In this document: positions 20,765 through 29,889 of the stretch, piece by piece | Position numbering within the stretch: position 1 is the first letter of the stretch | Layout of the letters: each line of letters begins with the position of its first letter | Origin: Microbacterium jejuense | GTDB taxonomy: Bacteria; Actinomycetota; Actinomycetes; Actinomycetales; Microbacteriaceae | Length of the DNA: 64,000 nucleotides | Direction: 5' to 3' | Assembly: GCF_019511665.1 (NCBI RefSeq) | Contig: NZ_JAEUAW010000016.1 | Location: forward strand, 21,518 to 85,517 | The notes under the pieces: model-generated | What the model saw: only the letters and a program-made list of their open reading frames with translations | What the model was told of the DNA's origin: nothing | Databases searched by the model: none | Program-made: the position numbers and the translations under genes

Positions 20765-22315
20765 TCAGTCCTCGATCGAGATGCCGGAGAAGTCGTAGCC
20801 GGTGTAGAAGTCCAGCGCCCCGGCGAACTCGCCCTGGACCCGCTTGTCCTGCAGCGACTGCGCCTTCGAGAAGGCCGGCACGATGACGGGCAGGTCGGTC
20901 CACTGGATCTCGGCGATCCGGTCGGCCAGCTGCTGGCGCTCGGCGGCGTCGGTGGTGGCGTCGAACTGCGCGGTCACCTGCTCCAGCTCGGGGTTGGAGT
21001 AGTGCGACGCGTTCCACGCCGAGTCCGCCGCGTAGATGAGCGACACGTACTGCGACGGCACGCGCTTGGCCCAGTTGGTGACCGTCACGCCGGCCGTCAG
21101 CCACGGGGTGTCGTCGCCCTCGGCGTAGTACTGCTCGCCGGTCAGCACGTCGAGGTCGACGTCGAACCCCGGCACGGCGTTCAGCTGCTGCTGCAGCACC
21201 TCGCCGAACAGCTGGTTGTCGGTCGTGATCGTGAACGAGAGCGTGCGGCCGTCGAGCAGCTCGGCGACCTTGTCGAGATCCTGCTCGCGCTGCTCGAGCC
21301 CGGCCGGCTGCGGCTCGTAGTCGGGGAAGAAGGTGACGTCGTCGGCGATGTCGGCATTGCCCTGGTAGACGTCGTCGACGAGACCCTGGCGGTCGATCGC
21401 CCACGCGAGCGCCTCACGCGCGGTCGGGTCGTCGAAGGGCGCGGCGGTCACGTCGAGGAAGATGCCGTCGATCTTGTTGTAGCCCGACGAGATCGTGTCG
21501 TACTTCGACGCGTCGACCGTGGCCGCGACGTCGGAGGTGAGTCCGATGCGGTCGATCTCGCCCGCCTGGAAGGCGAGCAGCGTCGCCTGCGTGTCGCCGT
21601 AGACCTTGAGCTCGACGCCGTCGAGCTCGATCGCGTCGGCGTTCCAGTACTTCGGGTTCTTGACGTACGTCGCCCCCTTGCCCACGGAGTAGTCCTCGAG
21701 CAGGAACTGGCCGGCGCCGACCGGGTTGTCGAGCCACGTCCCGGGCTCGTAGTCGGCGGGGAGGATGCCGGTGTTCGTGCCGGTGAGCAGCAGGGGGAAG
21801 TCCGAGAACGGGCGCAGCAGTGTGAAGAGCACCGCTTCGTCGCCGTCGGGGGCGACCGTGTCGAGGATGCCGTCGAAGGCGCTGCGACCGGGTGACTGGC
21901 TGTCTTCGGCGGTGATGGCCTGGAACGTCGCGACCACGTCGGCCGAGGTGACGGGCGTGCCGTCGTTGAAGACCGCGCCGTCGCGCAGCGTCACCGTCCA
22001 CGTGAGGCCGTCCTCCGAGGCCGACCACTCGGTCGCCAGACGCGGGTGCAGGTCGCCGGCTGCATCGAGGCTCACGAGCGGCTCGGTGACAAGGCCCGAG
22101 ATGATCTGCGCGTTGTAGTCGGCGACCGTCAGCGGGTCGATCTCGCTGCCGGGGTCGGTGATCGGAAGCCGGTAGACATCGTCGGATGCCGCACCCGAGG
22201 CGGTGCCGCCGGCACCGCCGGTGGCGCACGCGGTGAGGCTCAGCGCGAGGGCGCCGGCCGCGAGCGCGGCGAGCGCCGCACGCAGCGGACGTCGGGGGTG
22301 GATCGAAGGGGCCAT
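20765..22315 (-). CDS. ABC importer solute-binding lipoprotein (family 5, OppA/DppA type)
   Basis: Predicted 516 aa. A lipoprotein signal peptide ends in LTAC (about residues 25-28), followed by a family 5 binding protein. The family signature is present in altered form (WTVTLRDGAVFNDGTPVTSADVV). The family transports peptides, nickel, opines and many other small molecules, so the fold does not specify the ligand. The genetic link to flavin monooxygenases and a sulfhydrylase suggests a sulfur-containing amino-acid-like or peptide-like compound. GAGGAA precedes the ATG at 22315. Confidence 0.9.
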   Translation of the reverse strand: MAPSIHPRRPLRAALAALAAGALALSLTACATGGAGGTASGAASDDVYRLPITDPGSEIDPLTVADYNAQIISGLVTEPLVSLDAAGDLHPRLATEWSASEDGLTWTVTLRDGAVFNDGTPVTSADVVATFQAITAEDSQSPGRSAFDGILDTVAPDGDEAVLFTLLRPFSDFPLLLTGTNTGILPADYEPGTWLDNPVGAGQFLLEDYSVGKGATYVKNPKYWNADAIELDGVELKVYGDTQATLLAFQAGEIDRIGLTSDVAATVDASKYDTISSGYNKIDGIFLDVTAAPFDDPTAREALAWAIDRQGLVDDVYQGNADIADDVTFFPDYEPQPAGLEQREQDLDKVAELLDGRTLSFTITTDNQLFGEVLQQQLNAVPGFDVDLDVLTGEQYYAEGDDTPWLTAGVTVTNWAKRVPSQYVSLIYAADSAWNASHYSNPELEQVTAQFDATTDAAERQQLADRIAEIQWTDLPVIVPAFSKAQSLQDKRVQGEFAGALDFYTGYDFSGISIED

Positions 22316-22455
22316 GGTGTGTTCCTCTCGGCGGGGGGCGCGGCACGACCGATGTGACGCAGGCTGTGGTGAGCGATCGTGGACCGGGTGCCGCGGCGCC
22401 GCCAAGCGGCACGTGACGCGCCGCGACACCCTCGGTCACGATCTGTCACGGGACG

Positions 22456-23277
22456 TCATGCAGAGCCCACGGGGATGCCGTCGACCTCGACCGTGACGCG
22501 CTCCGAGTAGAACGCGACGCGACCGGCGATGGCCGCGACGGCCGGGAGCGGCTCGGGGTACGACCACGCGATCTCGCGCTCGGGCCGGTCCGCGGCCGCC
22601 CAGTAGTCGGTCGCCTCCCCCTTGTACGGGCACTCGCTCCACCGGTTGATCTCGCGCAGTGCCGACCAGTCGACGTCTTCGCGAGGCAGGTAGTAGCGGG
22701 GCACGAGCCCGGTCTCGTAGACGACGACGGATGCCGTCGAGTCGGCGAGGACGCGGTCGCCGTCGGTCACGACGATCCGGCGCGTGGACGGCAGCGTGTC
22801 GACGCGGTTGCGCGGGTCCCGGGGATGAGCGAAGACGCGCTCCTCCTCCTCGGTCCAGCGGTCGAGCACGCCGGGGTACCACGTGAACGCGATGAAGCCG
22901 TCGAGCGCATCGACGTCCCAGGTCCAGGCGGCGGCCTCGATGCGGCGGTCGCCGACGACCAGGTCGTACCACTGCCGCGCGGGGACCCGCGGCCGGTAGT
23001 ACGACGAGGCGGGCGGCTCGCCGGGAACGAGCAGGTCGCGCCACGCGTCGGCGAGCGGGTAGCCGTACTCGGGCACCTTCGCGCCCGGCTCCCACACGAG
23101 GATGGGTCGCCGGGAGTCGACGACGGCGAGGTCGCCGACCCAGCCGCGCACCCAGCGCTCGCTCGGCTCCCACGTCCACGTTGCGGCCTGCACGGGGCGG
23201 CGGCGCTCCAGCCCCTCGTCGGCGCGGGGCTCGACGCGATCGGCGACGGCGGGACTGCTCTGACTGGTCACGGACAC
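22456..23277 (-). CDS. DUF427 protein with two tandem units
   Basis: Predicted 273 aa. Two related segments are visible: about 25-80 (WTWEPSERWVRGWVGDLAVV... VPEYGYP) and about 165-265 (RRIVVTDGDRVLADSTASVV... VPRYYLP, then CPYKGEATDYWAA). The second is the complete DUF427 unit with the conserved YKG-containing stretch. Function is unknown; the domain is often near oxidoreductases. The GTG at 23277 has AGGAGGAACC directly upstream. It lies between the importer operon and the monooxygenase operon and points leftward, upstream of the solute-binding protein by 140 bases, so it could be the first gene of the importer transcript. Confidence 0.8.
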   Translation of the reverse strand: MSVTSQSSPAVADRVEPRADEGLERRRPVQAATWTWEPSERWVRGWVGDLAVVDSRRPILVWEPGAKVPEYGYPLADAWRDLLVPGEPPASSYYRPRVPARQWYDLVVGDRRIEAAAWTWDVDALDGFIAFTWYPGVLDRWTEEEERVFAHPRDPRNRVDTLPSTRRIVVTDGDRVLADSTASVVVYETGLVPRYYLPREDVDWSALREINRWSECPYKGEATDYWAAADRPEREIAWSYPEPLPAVAAIAGRVAFYSERVTVEVDGIPVGSA

Positions 23278-23369
23278 GGTTCCTCCTGCGGGCGGGGTCG
23301 GCGGCGTTGCGACGCCACCATGAAAGCCGTCGAGCGGTTGCGCCGCGCCGGGGTTGCCGTCGATGAACG

Positions 23370-23452
23370 CACATGACGTCCGATGACGACACATGCCGTC
23401 GCGTGACAGGGGGCCGGCGGCCGGCCCCGGCGCCGCGCCTAGCGTGACCGCT
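23370..23452 (+). promoter_or_regulatory. Promoter region of the monooxygenase operon
   Basis: The -10 box TAGCGT (23440-23445) is seven bases before ATG 23453 with no ribosome binding site, so the operon mRNA is probably leaderless. Further up lie several TGACG words: CATGACGTC (23373-23381), GATGACGAC, and GTCGCGTGACAG. The reverse complement of the first recurs at 22453-22461, near the end of the DUF427 gene. They are candidate regulator sites for a CysB/LysR-like protein; no proof. Confidence 0.4.
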
Positions 23453-24505
23453 ATGCCTCACTCCGACACCGCGCCCGCCGTGCGCCCGCCGCTGCACCGG
23501 CGCCCTCCCCTGCACGTGGGCCTGTTCGCGCATCTCGCCGAGCACCGCGGCACGGTCGAGCAGACCTATCTCGACTACCTCGACCTCTTCGAATTCTCGG
23601 AGTCGGTCGGGGTCGAGTCGGCGTGGGTGCGGCAGTTCCACCTGGCCAAGCCCGACGCCGGGCGGCTGGGCGGCCTGCCGTCGCCGTTCGTGTTCCTGGG
23701 CGTGCTCGCCGCCCGCACCTCGACGCTGCGGCTCGGCACCGCCGCCATCACGCTCCCGCTCGAGCGCGAGCTTCGAGTGGCCGAGGATGCCGCCGTGCTC
23801 GACGTCCTGAGCGACGGCAGGGTCGAACTGGGCCTCGCGAACGGCGGGCAGCCGCAGGTGGCCGCAGCCCTCGGGGTGCCCCGCATCGACGACCGCGAGC
23901 AGAGTCGTCGCGCGTATCTGGAGGCGGTCGACCGGGTCGCCGCCGCGCTGCGGAGCGAACCCGTCTCGCCCGACGGCGAGGTGCTCGCGCCGGCTCGCCC
24001 TCCGCTGGCCGAGCGCATCTGGCACGCGACGCTCACCGAGCACAGCGCGTTCGAGACCGGCCGACGAGGCGAGGGCGTGCTCATCGGCACGACCCAGGTG
24101 GTGCCCGCCGAGGTGTCGGCAGCGGCGTACCATCGCGGCCTCCGCGAGGGAGCAGCCCCGCGCTTGGGCCTGTCGACGTGGATCTTCCCGGGTCGCTCGC
24201 GCGAGGACGCGCTGCGCCGAGCCGAGCCGGGCCTCCTCGCCAAATGGCAGTGGGCCAAGGACTTCCTGCCGGCCGCCGACACACCGGCAGACGTGGCCGA
24301 GCGCCTCAACCTCCACTACGGCACGGCTGCCGACATCGCGGCATCCATCGCCCAGCACCCCGCCTTCGCCTACACGACGCACGTGCAGCTGCAGCTCGAC
24401 GGGCTGTACCGCGACGTCGAGGAGCAGAAGGAGGCGCTCGCCCTCTTCACGGGCGAGATCGCCCCGCAGCTGGCGTCGGCCGACCGCACGGCGGTGGCCG
24501 CATGA
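23453..24505 (+). CDS. Luciferase-like (LLM class) flavin-dependent oxidoreductase 1
   Basis: Predicted 350 aa bacterial-luciferase-fold monooxygenase. Characteristic strands are HVGLFAHLAE at the N-terminus, the SVGVESAWVRQFH substrate/flavin region (about 47-59), LRLGTAAITLPLERELRVAEDAAVLDVLSDGR and VELGLANGG. These enzymes use reduced FMN from a separate reductase to oxygenate small molecules, often cleaving C-S bonds. First of five genes joined by four-base ATGA overlaps. No flavin reductase gene lies in the island. Substrate unknown. Confidence 0.85.
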   Translation: MPHSDTAPAVRPPLHRRPPLHVGLFAHLAEHRGTVEQTYLDYLDLFEFSESVGVESAWVRQFHLAKPDAGRLGGLPSPFVFLGVLAARTSTLRLGTAAITLPLERELRVAEDAAVLDVLSDGRVELGLANGGQPQVAAALGVPRIDDREQSRRAYLEAVDRVAAALRSEPVSPDGEVLAPARPPLAERIWHATLTEHSAFETGRRGEGVLIGTTQVVPAEVSAAAYHRGLREGAAPRLGLSTWIFPGRSREDALRRAEPGLLAKWQWAKDFLPAADTPADVAERLNLHYGTAADIAASIAQHPAFAYTTHVQLQLDGLYRDVEEQKEALALFTGEIAPQLASADRTAVAA

Positions 24506-25830
24506 GCCGGGCACCCCTCGTGTTCGCGGCGGGCATCTTCTATCCCGGCGGCGAGCACATCACGGGCTGGCGCGCGCCCGGTTCCGAGCCCCACGCGTAT
24601 CTCGACCTCGACTACTACACGCGCTTCGCGCAGACGGCGGAGGCAGGACGGTTCGCGACGCTGTTCCTCGCCGACGAGCTGTACGTGTGGGATCGCTTCC
24701 GCTCCGGGATCGACCACGGCGTCAACGTGCGGCTGGAGCCCTTCACGCTGCTGAGCGCGCTCTCGCAGGTGACGAGCCGGATCGGCCTGGCCGCCACCGT
24801 GTCGACCACCTACAACGAGCCCTATCACGTCGCCCGCAAGCTCGCGTCTCTCGACCACATCAGCGGCGGTCGCGCGGCCTGGAACCTCGTCACGAGCGCG
24901 AGCGACGAAGAGGCCCGCAACTTCGGCCGCGACGCCCACCTCGAGCACGGCCTCCGCTACCGCCGCGGCGCCGAGTTCGTCGACGTGGTCAACGGCCTGT
25001 GGGACGGGTGGGAGGACGACGCGTTCCTCTTCGACAAGCAGTCCGGCTACTACGCCGACCGTGCCAAGCTGCACGTGCTCGACCACCGGGGCGACCACTT
25101 CGCGGTGCGCGGACCCCTGAACATCCCGCGGCCCGTGCAGGGGCATCCACCCCTCTTCCAGGCGGGCGCGTCCGAAGCCGGACGCGACCTCGCGGGCCGC
25201 ACCGCCGACGCCGTGTTCACGCTCGGCGGCGGATCGCTCGACACCGCGCAGGGCATCTACGACGACTACAAGCGCCGCGCCGTCGCCGCGGGACGCGGCG
25301 CCGACGACCTCAAGGTGCTGCCCTGGTTCTCGCCGATCATCGGCGACACGCAGGCCGACGCCGAGGAGCGGTTCCACGAACTCGCCGCCCTCACACCCGA
25401 CCGCGTGCAGATCGATCTGCTCTCGCACTACCTCGGCACCGACCTCGGCGAGCGCGACCTCGACGAGCCGTTCACTTTCGAGTTCGACCTCGACGGCTTC
25501 AACCAGTCCAAGTCCGGCTATCAGTCCATCGCGGCGCTGCTCGCGCAGCGTCCGTACTCGATCCGCGAGCTCGCGTGGGAGGTGCTGCGCCGACGCTTCA
25601 CCCTCGGCACTCCCGACACGCTGGCCGCGCACCTCGTCGAGCGGTATGAGAAGCGCGCCGCCGACGGGTTCATCCTCATGGCTCCGACGCTGCCCGACAC
25701 GCTCGTGCGCTTCGTCGACGACATCGTCCCGCGCCTCACCGACGCCGGCGTGTACCCCCGCGAGTACGCCGGAGACACGCTGCGCGAGAATCTCGGACTC
25801 GCCCGCCCCGCAGGAAGGTACGCCGCATGA
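24502..25830 (+). CDS. NtaA/SnaA/DszA-type LLM flavin monooxygenase 2
   Basis: Predicted 442 aa, the standard length of the NtaA/SnaA/SoxA(DszA) group. Group features seen: LFLADELYVWDRF, LEPFTLLSAL, the ATVSTTYNEPYHVAR block, GRAAWNLVTS, and PPLFQAGASEAGRDLAGRTADAVFT. Characterised relatives oxidise sulfones, N-acetyl S-alkyl cysteines or nitrilotriacetate using reduced FMN. Starts with an ATGA overlap on gene 1. It closely resembles the next gene, so the two probably arose by duplication. Confidence 0.88.
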   Translation: MSRAPLVFAAGIFYPGGEHITGWRAPGSEPHAYLDLDYYTRFAQTAEAGRFATLFLADELYVWDRFRSGIDHGVNVRLEPFTLLSALSQVTSRIGLAATVSTTYNEPYHVARKLASLDHISGGRAAWNLVTSASDEEARNFGRDAHLEHGLRYRRGAEFVDVVNGLWDGWEDDAFLFDKQSGYYADRAKLHVLDHRGDHFAVRGPLNIPRPVQGHPPLFQAGASEAGRDLAGRTADAVFTLGGGSLDTAQGIYDDYKRRAVAAGRGADDLKVLPWFSPIIGDTQADAEERFHELAALTPDRVQIDLLSHYLGTDLGERDLDEPFTFEFDLDGFNQSKSGYQSIAALLAQRPYSIRELAWEVLRRRFTLGTPDTLAAHLVERYEKRAADGFILMAPTLPDTLVRFVDDIVPRLTDAGVYPREYAGDTLRENLGLARPAGRYAA

Positions 25831-27158
25831 CCCGCCGACTGCTCCTCGGAGCGTTCCTGTTCCACCCCGGCGGCTCGCACGTGTCGGGATGGCGGCATCC
25901 GTCGGCCGAGCCGCACCGCCACGTCGACATCGAGTACTACGCGCGCTTCGCGCAGACAGCCGAGCGCGGCGTGTTCGACACGATCTTCCTCGCCGACGGC
26001 CTGTACTTCTGGGACCGCTTCCCGTCCGGCGTCGACCACTACGGCCAGACGCGGCTGGAGCCCCTCACGCTGCTGTCGGCCCTGGCCGCCCGCACGAGCC
26101 GCATCGGCCTGGCGGCGACCGTGTCGACCACCTACAACGAGCCGTACCACGTGGCCCGTGCCATCGCGTCGCTCGACCACATCAGCCGCGGGCGGGCCGC
26201 GTGGAACCTCGTGACCTCGCGCTACGACGAAGAGGCCCGCAACTTCGGCGGCGACGACCACCTCGACCATTCGCTGCGCTACGAGCGCGGGGCCGAGTTC
26301 GTCGACGTCGTCCACAAGCTGTGGGACAGCTGGGCCGACGACGCGATCCTCGCCGATCGCGAGAGTGGACTGTTCGCGGATGCCGGCGGCCTGGCCGTGC
26401 CCGACCACCGCGGTCCACACTTCACGGTGCGGGGGCCGCTCAACGTCTCGCGCCCGCCGCAGGGATACCCGGTGCTGTTCCAGGCAGGCGGCTCGGAGGC
26501 GGGCCAGGAGCTCGCCGCTGCGACCGCGGACGCCGTGTTCGCCCGTCCTCTTCCCCTCGCCGACGCGCAGGCTTTCTACGCCGGACTCAAGGCGCGTGTC
26601 GTCGCGCACGGGCGGCAGCCCGACGAGGTCGCCATCCTTCCTTCGCTGCGGCCCGTGGTCGCCGAGACCGAGGCCGATGCCCGCGCACTCGCGGCCGAGA
26701 TCCTCGCATCGACGCCGGACGCCATCATCGTCGAGGACGTCGCGCACTCCATCGGGCAGACGCTGCCCGCCGACCCGGACGCCCCCATCATCCCGGCACC
26801 GGACACCGACATCGCGAACGAGTCGAAGTCGCCGAACCGGCGGCTCGCGCGACTTCGGTCCGGCGAGAGGCTCACGGCGCGCGACCTCTACGCCGAGTCC
26901 TTCTGGGAGTCCGTCTCGGTCGGCACCGCCGCCACGATCGCCGACGACATCCAGCGGCGCTTCGAATCGGGGGCCGCCGACGGCTTCGTCGTGCAGGCGC
27001 TCACGCAGCCCCTCGGGTTCGAGTCCTTCGTCGACCTCGTCGTGCCCGAGCTGCAGCGGCGCGGTCTCACCCGCGCCTCGTATGAGGAGACCACCCTGCG
27101 CGAGCGCCTGGGTCTCGCCCGTCCGTCCCGTCGTGTCGCCGAGCCGGTGACGGCATGA
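25827..27158 (+). CDS. NtaA/SnaA/DszA-type LLM flavin monooxygenase 3
   Basis: Predicted 443 aa paralogue of the preceding protein: same TVSTTYNEPYHVAR block, the same RAAWNLVTSxxDEEARNFG stretch and the same order of motifs. The central insert after VAEDVAHSIGQ differs, and this is where the family usually varies with substrate. ATGA overlap with both neighbours. Two paralogues side by side may act as two successive oxygenation steps or on two related substrates. Confidence 0.88.
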   Translation: MTRRLLLGAFLFHPGGSHVSGWRHPSAEPHRHVDIEYYARFAQTAERGVFDTIFLADGLYFWDRFPSGVDHYGQTRLEPLTLLSALAARTSRIGLAATVSTTYNEPYHVARAIASLDHISRGRAAWNLVTSRYDEEARNFGGDDHLDHSLRYERGAEFVDVVHKLWDSWADDAILADRESGLFADAGGLAVPDHRGPHFTVRGPLNVSRPPQGYPVLFQAGGSEAGQELAAATADAVFARPLPLADAQAFYAGLKARVVAHGRQPDEVAILPSLRPVVAETEADARALAAEILASTPDAIIVEDVAHSIGQTLPADPDAPIIPAPDTDIANESKSPNRRLARLRSGERLTARDLYAESFWESVSVGTAATIADDIQRRFESGAADGFVVQALTQPLGFESFVDLVVPELQRRGLTRASYEETTLRERLGLARPSRRVAEPVTA

Positions 27159-28483
27159 CACGCGACGATCACGCCCGGCTCGCCTTCGCCACCCGGCAGC
27201 TGCATGCCGGCGACCGCACGCCGGGTCCGCATCGGCCGCGCGCCACGCCCATCTACCTCACCGCGGGCTTCGAGTTCGACGACTTCGACCAGGCGCACGC
27301 CCGCTTCGCCGGCACCGAGGAGGGGTTCAGCTACACCCGTGTCGGCAATCCGACCAACGTGGCCGCCGAAGAGCGCATCGCCGATCTCGAATCGGGTGTC
27401 GGCGCCCTGCTGCTGGGCAGCGGCCAGGCGGCGGTGGCGACCACCGTGCTGGCGCTCGTGTCTGCCGGCGATCACGTCCTGGCCTCGTCGAGCATCTACG
27501 AGGGCACGCGCGAACTCCTGCGCGACGACCTCGCGCGCCAGGGCGTCGCCGTGGACTTCATCGGCGATCCGAACGACGCCGCGGCGTGGGATGCCGCCGT
27601 CCGGCCGACGACGAGGCTCCTGTTCGCCGAGTCCATCCCCAATCCCAAGAACGATGTTCTCGACGTCGCCGCGATCGCGGCGGTTGCGCATCGCCACGGC
27701 GTGCCGCTCGTCGTCGACAACACGCTGGCGACGCCGTACCTGCTGCGCCCGCTCGAGCACGGCGCCGACATCGTCGTCCACTCGGCGAGCAAGTTCCTCG
27801 CCGGGCACGGCACGGTGCTCGGCGGCGTGATCGTCGACGGCGGCACCTTCGCCTGGGCGGACCACCCCGACGCGTACCCTCAGCTCGCACGCCAGCGCGG
27901 ACTCGATGGGCTCACGTTCGCGGAGCGCTCGCCCCGCACGGCCTTCCTCGACTTCGCCCGCCGCGTGGCCATGCGCTACGGCCCCGTGCCGTCGCCTCTC
28001 AACGCGTTCCTCATTATCCAGGGGATCGAGACGCTGTCGCTGCGCGTCGCCCGGCAGTCGGCCACCGCGCTGCAGCTCGCGACCTGGCTCGAGCGGCAGC
28101 CGGGTGTCGAGAGCGTCGACTACAGCGGCCTGCCGTCGAGCCCGCATCACGCGGTGGCGGCGCGCTACCTGCCGCTCGGGCAGGGGTCGGTGTTCGCCGT
28201 CACGATCCGCGGCGGACGCGAGGCCGCGCGGATCTTCACCGACGCCCTGCGCCTGTTCACCCGCATGACCCACCTCGGCGATGTGCGATCGCTCGTGCTG
28301 CACCCGGCGACCACGACGCACGTGCTGCGAGACGAGGGGCAGCTCGCCGCCGGCGGCATCGGACAGGGGCTGCTGCGCCTGTCGATCGGGCTCGAGGAGC
28401 CCGAAGACCTCATCGCCGACCTCGACCGCGCCCTCGCGGCGGTCGCGGCGGCCGACCTCTTGAGCACCGTAGGAGCGTCATGA
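27155..28483 (+). CDS. O-acetylhomoserine sulfhydrylase-type PLP enzyme (Cys/Met metabolism family)
   Basis: Predicted 442 aa. The PLP lysine is in HSASKFLAGHG (K213); FSYTRVGNPT (Y60, R62) and VVDNTLATP (D188) are the cofactor-binding positions. Length and the C-terminal HLGDVRSLVLHPATTTH fit O-acetylhomoserine sulfhydrylase (MetY/CysD) better than cystathionine synthases or lyases. It would fix sulfide or methanethiol into homocysteine or methionine. Its position inside a monooxygenase operon supports direct capture of sulfur released by those enzymes. A lyase acting on a sulfur amino acid is the main alternative. Confidence 0.88.
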   Translation: MTRDDHARLAFATRQLHAGDRTPGPHRPRATPIYLTAGFEFDDFDQAHARFAGTEEGFSYTRVGNPTNVAAEERIADLESGVGALLLGSGQAAVATTVLALVSAGDHVLASSSIYEGTRELLRDDLARQGVAVDFIGDPNDAAAWDAAVRPTTRLLFAESIPNPKNDVLDVAAIAAVAHRHGVPLVVDNTLATPYLLRPLEHGADIVVHSASKFLAGHGTVLGGVIVDGGTFAWADHPDAYPQLARQRGLDGLTFAERSPRTAFLDFARRVAMRYGPVPSPLNAFLIIQGIETLSLRVARQSATALQLATWLERQPGVESVDYSGLPSSPHHAVAARYLPLGQGSVFAVTIRGGREAARIFTDALRLFTRMTHLGDVRSLVLHPATTTHVLRDEGQLAAGGIGQGLLRLSIGLEEPEDLIADLDRALAAVAAADLLSTVGAS

Positions 28484-29805
28484 CCCGACCGCAGCACTTC
28501 GGCTGGTTCCTCTCGCGAGGCTTCGGACCGCATGGCTGGGCACGGCCGTACCACGAGTGGAACTGGGCGTGGCAGCGCCCCGACCTCTACCAGCAGTCCG
28601 CGCGCGAGCTCGAGCAGGCGGGATTCGACTTCGTGCTCATCGAGGACGCCCTGTCGGTCGGCATCACGCCCGAGACGCTGAACCTCCGCGTCCGCAAGGC
28701 GTACGGGGGCCCCAAGCACGACCCCTGGACGCTCGCGCCCTATCTGTTCGCGGCCACGCGGCATCTCGGCGTCATCCCGACGGCGAACCCCGTGTCGCTG
28801 CATCCCTATCAGGCGGCGCGTCAGTTCGCCTCGCTGCAGCATCTGAGCGGCAGCCGCGTCGGCCTCAACGTCGTCACCGACGTCGGCAGCGCCCATCATT
28901 TCGGCCAGCCCCGGCTGCCGCACGACGCCGCGTACGACCGCGCCCAGGAGTGGCTCGACGCGCTGCGCCTGCTGTGGCACAGCTGGGACGACGACGCCCT
29001 GATCGCGGATCCCCAGACCCAGATCTACGCCGACGGCACGAAGATCCACGCGGTGCAGCATCGCGGCGAGTACTACTCGTTCGACGGGCCGCTCAACGCC
29101 GAGCCGTTGCCGGCCGGCGACCCGATCGTGGCCTCGCCCGGCGGCTCCCCCCGCGGCATCGGCTTCGCCGGGCGCAACTCCGAGATCCAGCTCGCACTGT
29201 CGAACCTCGACGTCGACGCGGTCCGCACGTACCGCGAGCGCGTGCGCGAGGCCGCGGTCGCCGCCGGGCGTAGCGCCGACGACATCAAGACGCTGTTCGT
29301 CTTCAAGCCGATCGTCGCAGCGAGCAGCGAAGAGGCGGACCGCATCGTTCGAGCCTCCGAGACGCCCACCGACGCGACGCTGCTCGAAGTGGCCGAAGCG
29401 TGGTCGAGCGACCTCGAGACCGACCTCACCGCCCTCGACCTCGACCGCCCCCTGGACCCGGCGATCTTCGGCGACCATGTCTCGCAGGGGACGATCAAGG
29501 GCCTGCGCGGCCGGTTCGACAGCTTCGCCGACGTGCCGCTGCGCGCGATCCTCGCCGGCAAGGCACGGCTCGGGCGGATCGGCGACGGGATCAGCGGCAC
29601 GGTGGGCACGGCCGACGAACTGGCCGACCTCATCGAGGAGCTGGGTGAGGATGCCGGCAACGACGGCCTCATCTTCTCCGGCGATCTGCATCCCGTGACG
29701 ATCCACCGCACCCTCGACGAGCTCGTGCCCATCCTGCGGCGTCGCGGCATCCTCCGTGCCGAGTACGCGGACGGCGGCCTCCGCGCCAACCTGTCGGCCT
29801 TCTGA
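28480..29805 (+). CDS. Luciferase-like (LLM class) flavin-dependent oxidoreductase 4
   Basis: Predicted 441 aa, DszA/NtaA-related but more distant from genes 2 and 3: it starts HFGWFLSRGFGPHGW, has LHPYQAARQFASLQHLSGSRVGLNVVTD in place of the TYNEPYHVAR block, and VASPGGSPRGIGFAGRNSEIQLAL. Last gene of the operon, joined by another ATGA overlap to the sulfhydrylase gene. The conserved order monooxygenase-sulfhydrylase-monooxygenase supports one pathway. Substrate unknown. Confidence 0.85.
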   Translation: MTRPQHFGWFLSRGFGPHGWARPYHEWNWAWQRPDLYQQSARELEQAGFDFVLIEDALSVGITPETLNLRVRKAYGGPKHDPWTLAPYLFAATRHLGVIPTANPVSLHPYQAARQFASLQHLSGSRVGLNVVTDVGSAHHFGQPRLPHDAAYDRAQEWLDALRLLWHSWDDDALIADPQTQIYADGTKIHAVQHRGEYYSFDGPLNAEPLPAGDPIVASPGGSPRGIGFAGRNSEIQLALSNLDVDAVRTYRERVREAAVAAGRSADDIKTLFVFKPIVAASSEEADRIVRASETPTDATLLEVAEAWSSDLETDLTALDLDRPLDPAIFGDHVSQGTIKGLRGRFDSFADVPLRAILAGKARLGRIGDGISGTVGTADELADLIEELGEDAGNDGLIFSGDLHPVTIHRTLDELVPILRRRGILRAEYADGGLRANLSAF

Positions 29806-29827
29806 CGCGCACTCCGACCGTCATCGT

Positions 29828-29846
29828 CTTCGCCCGCGGGACGAAG
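29828..29846. terminator. Weak hairpin between convergent monooxygenase and LysR genes
   Basis: CTTCG (29828-29832) and CGAAG (29842-29846) enclose a CCGCGG core in the 84-base gap between two convergent genes. The stem is short and there is no U-tract. The rest of the gap shows nothing recognisable. Confidence 0.3.
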
Positions 29847-29889
29847 GACCGCACCGCCGTCGACCGAGTCCCGCGCCGCACGGCCCTGC

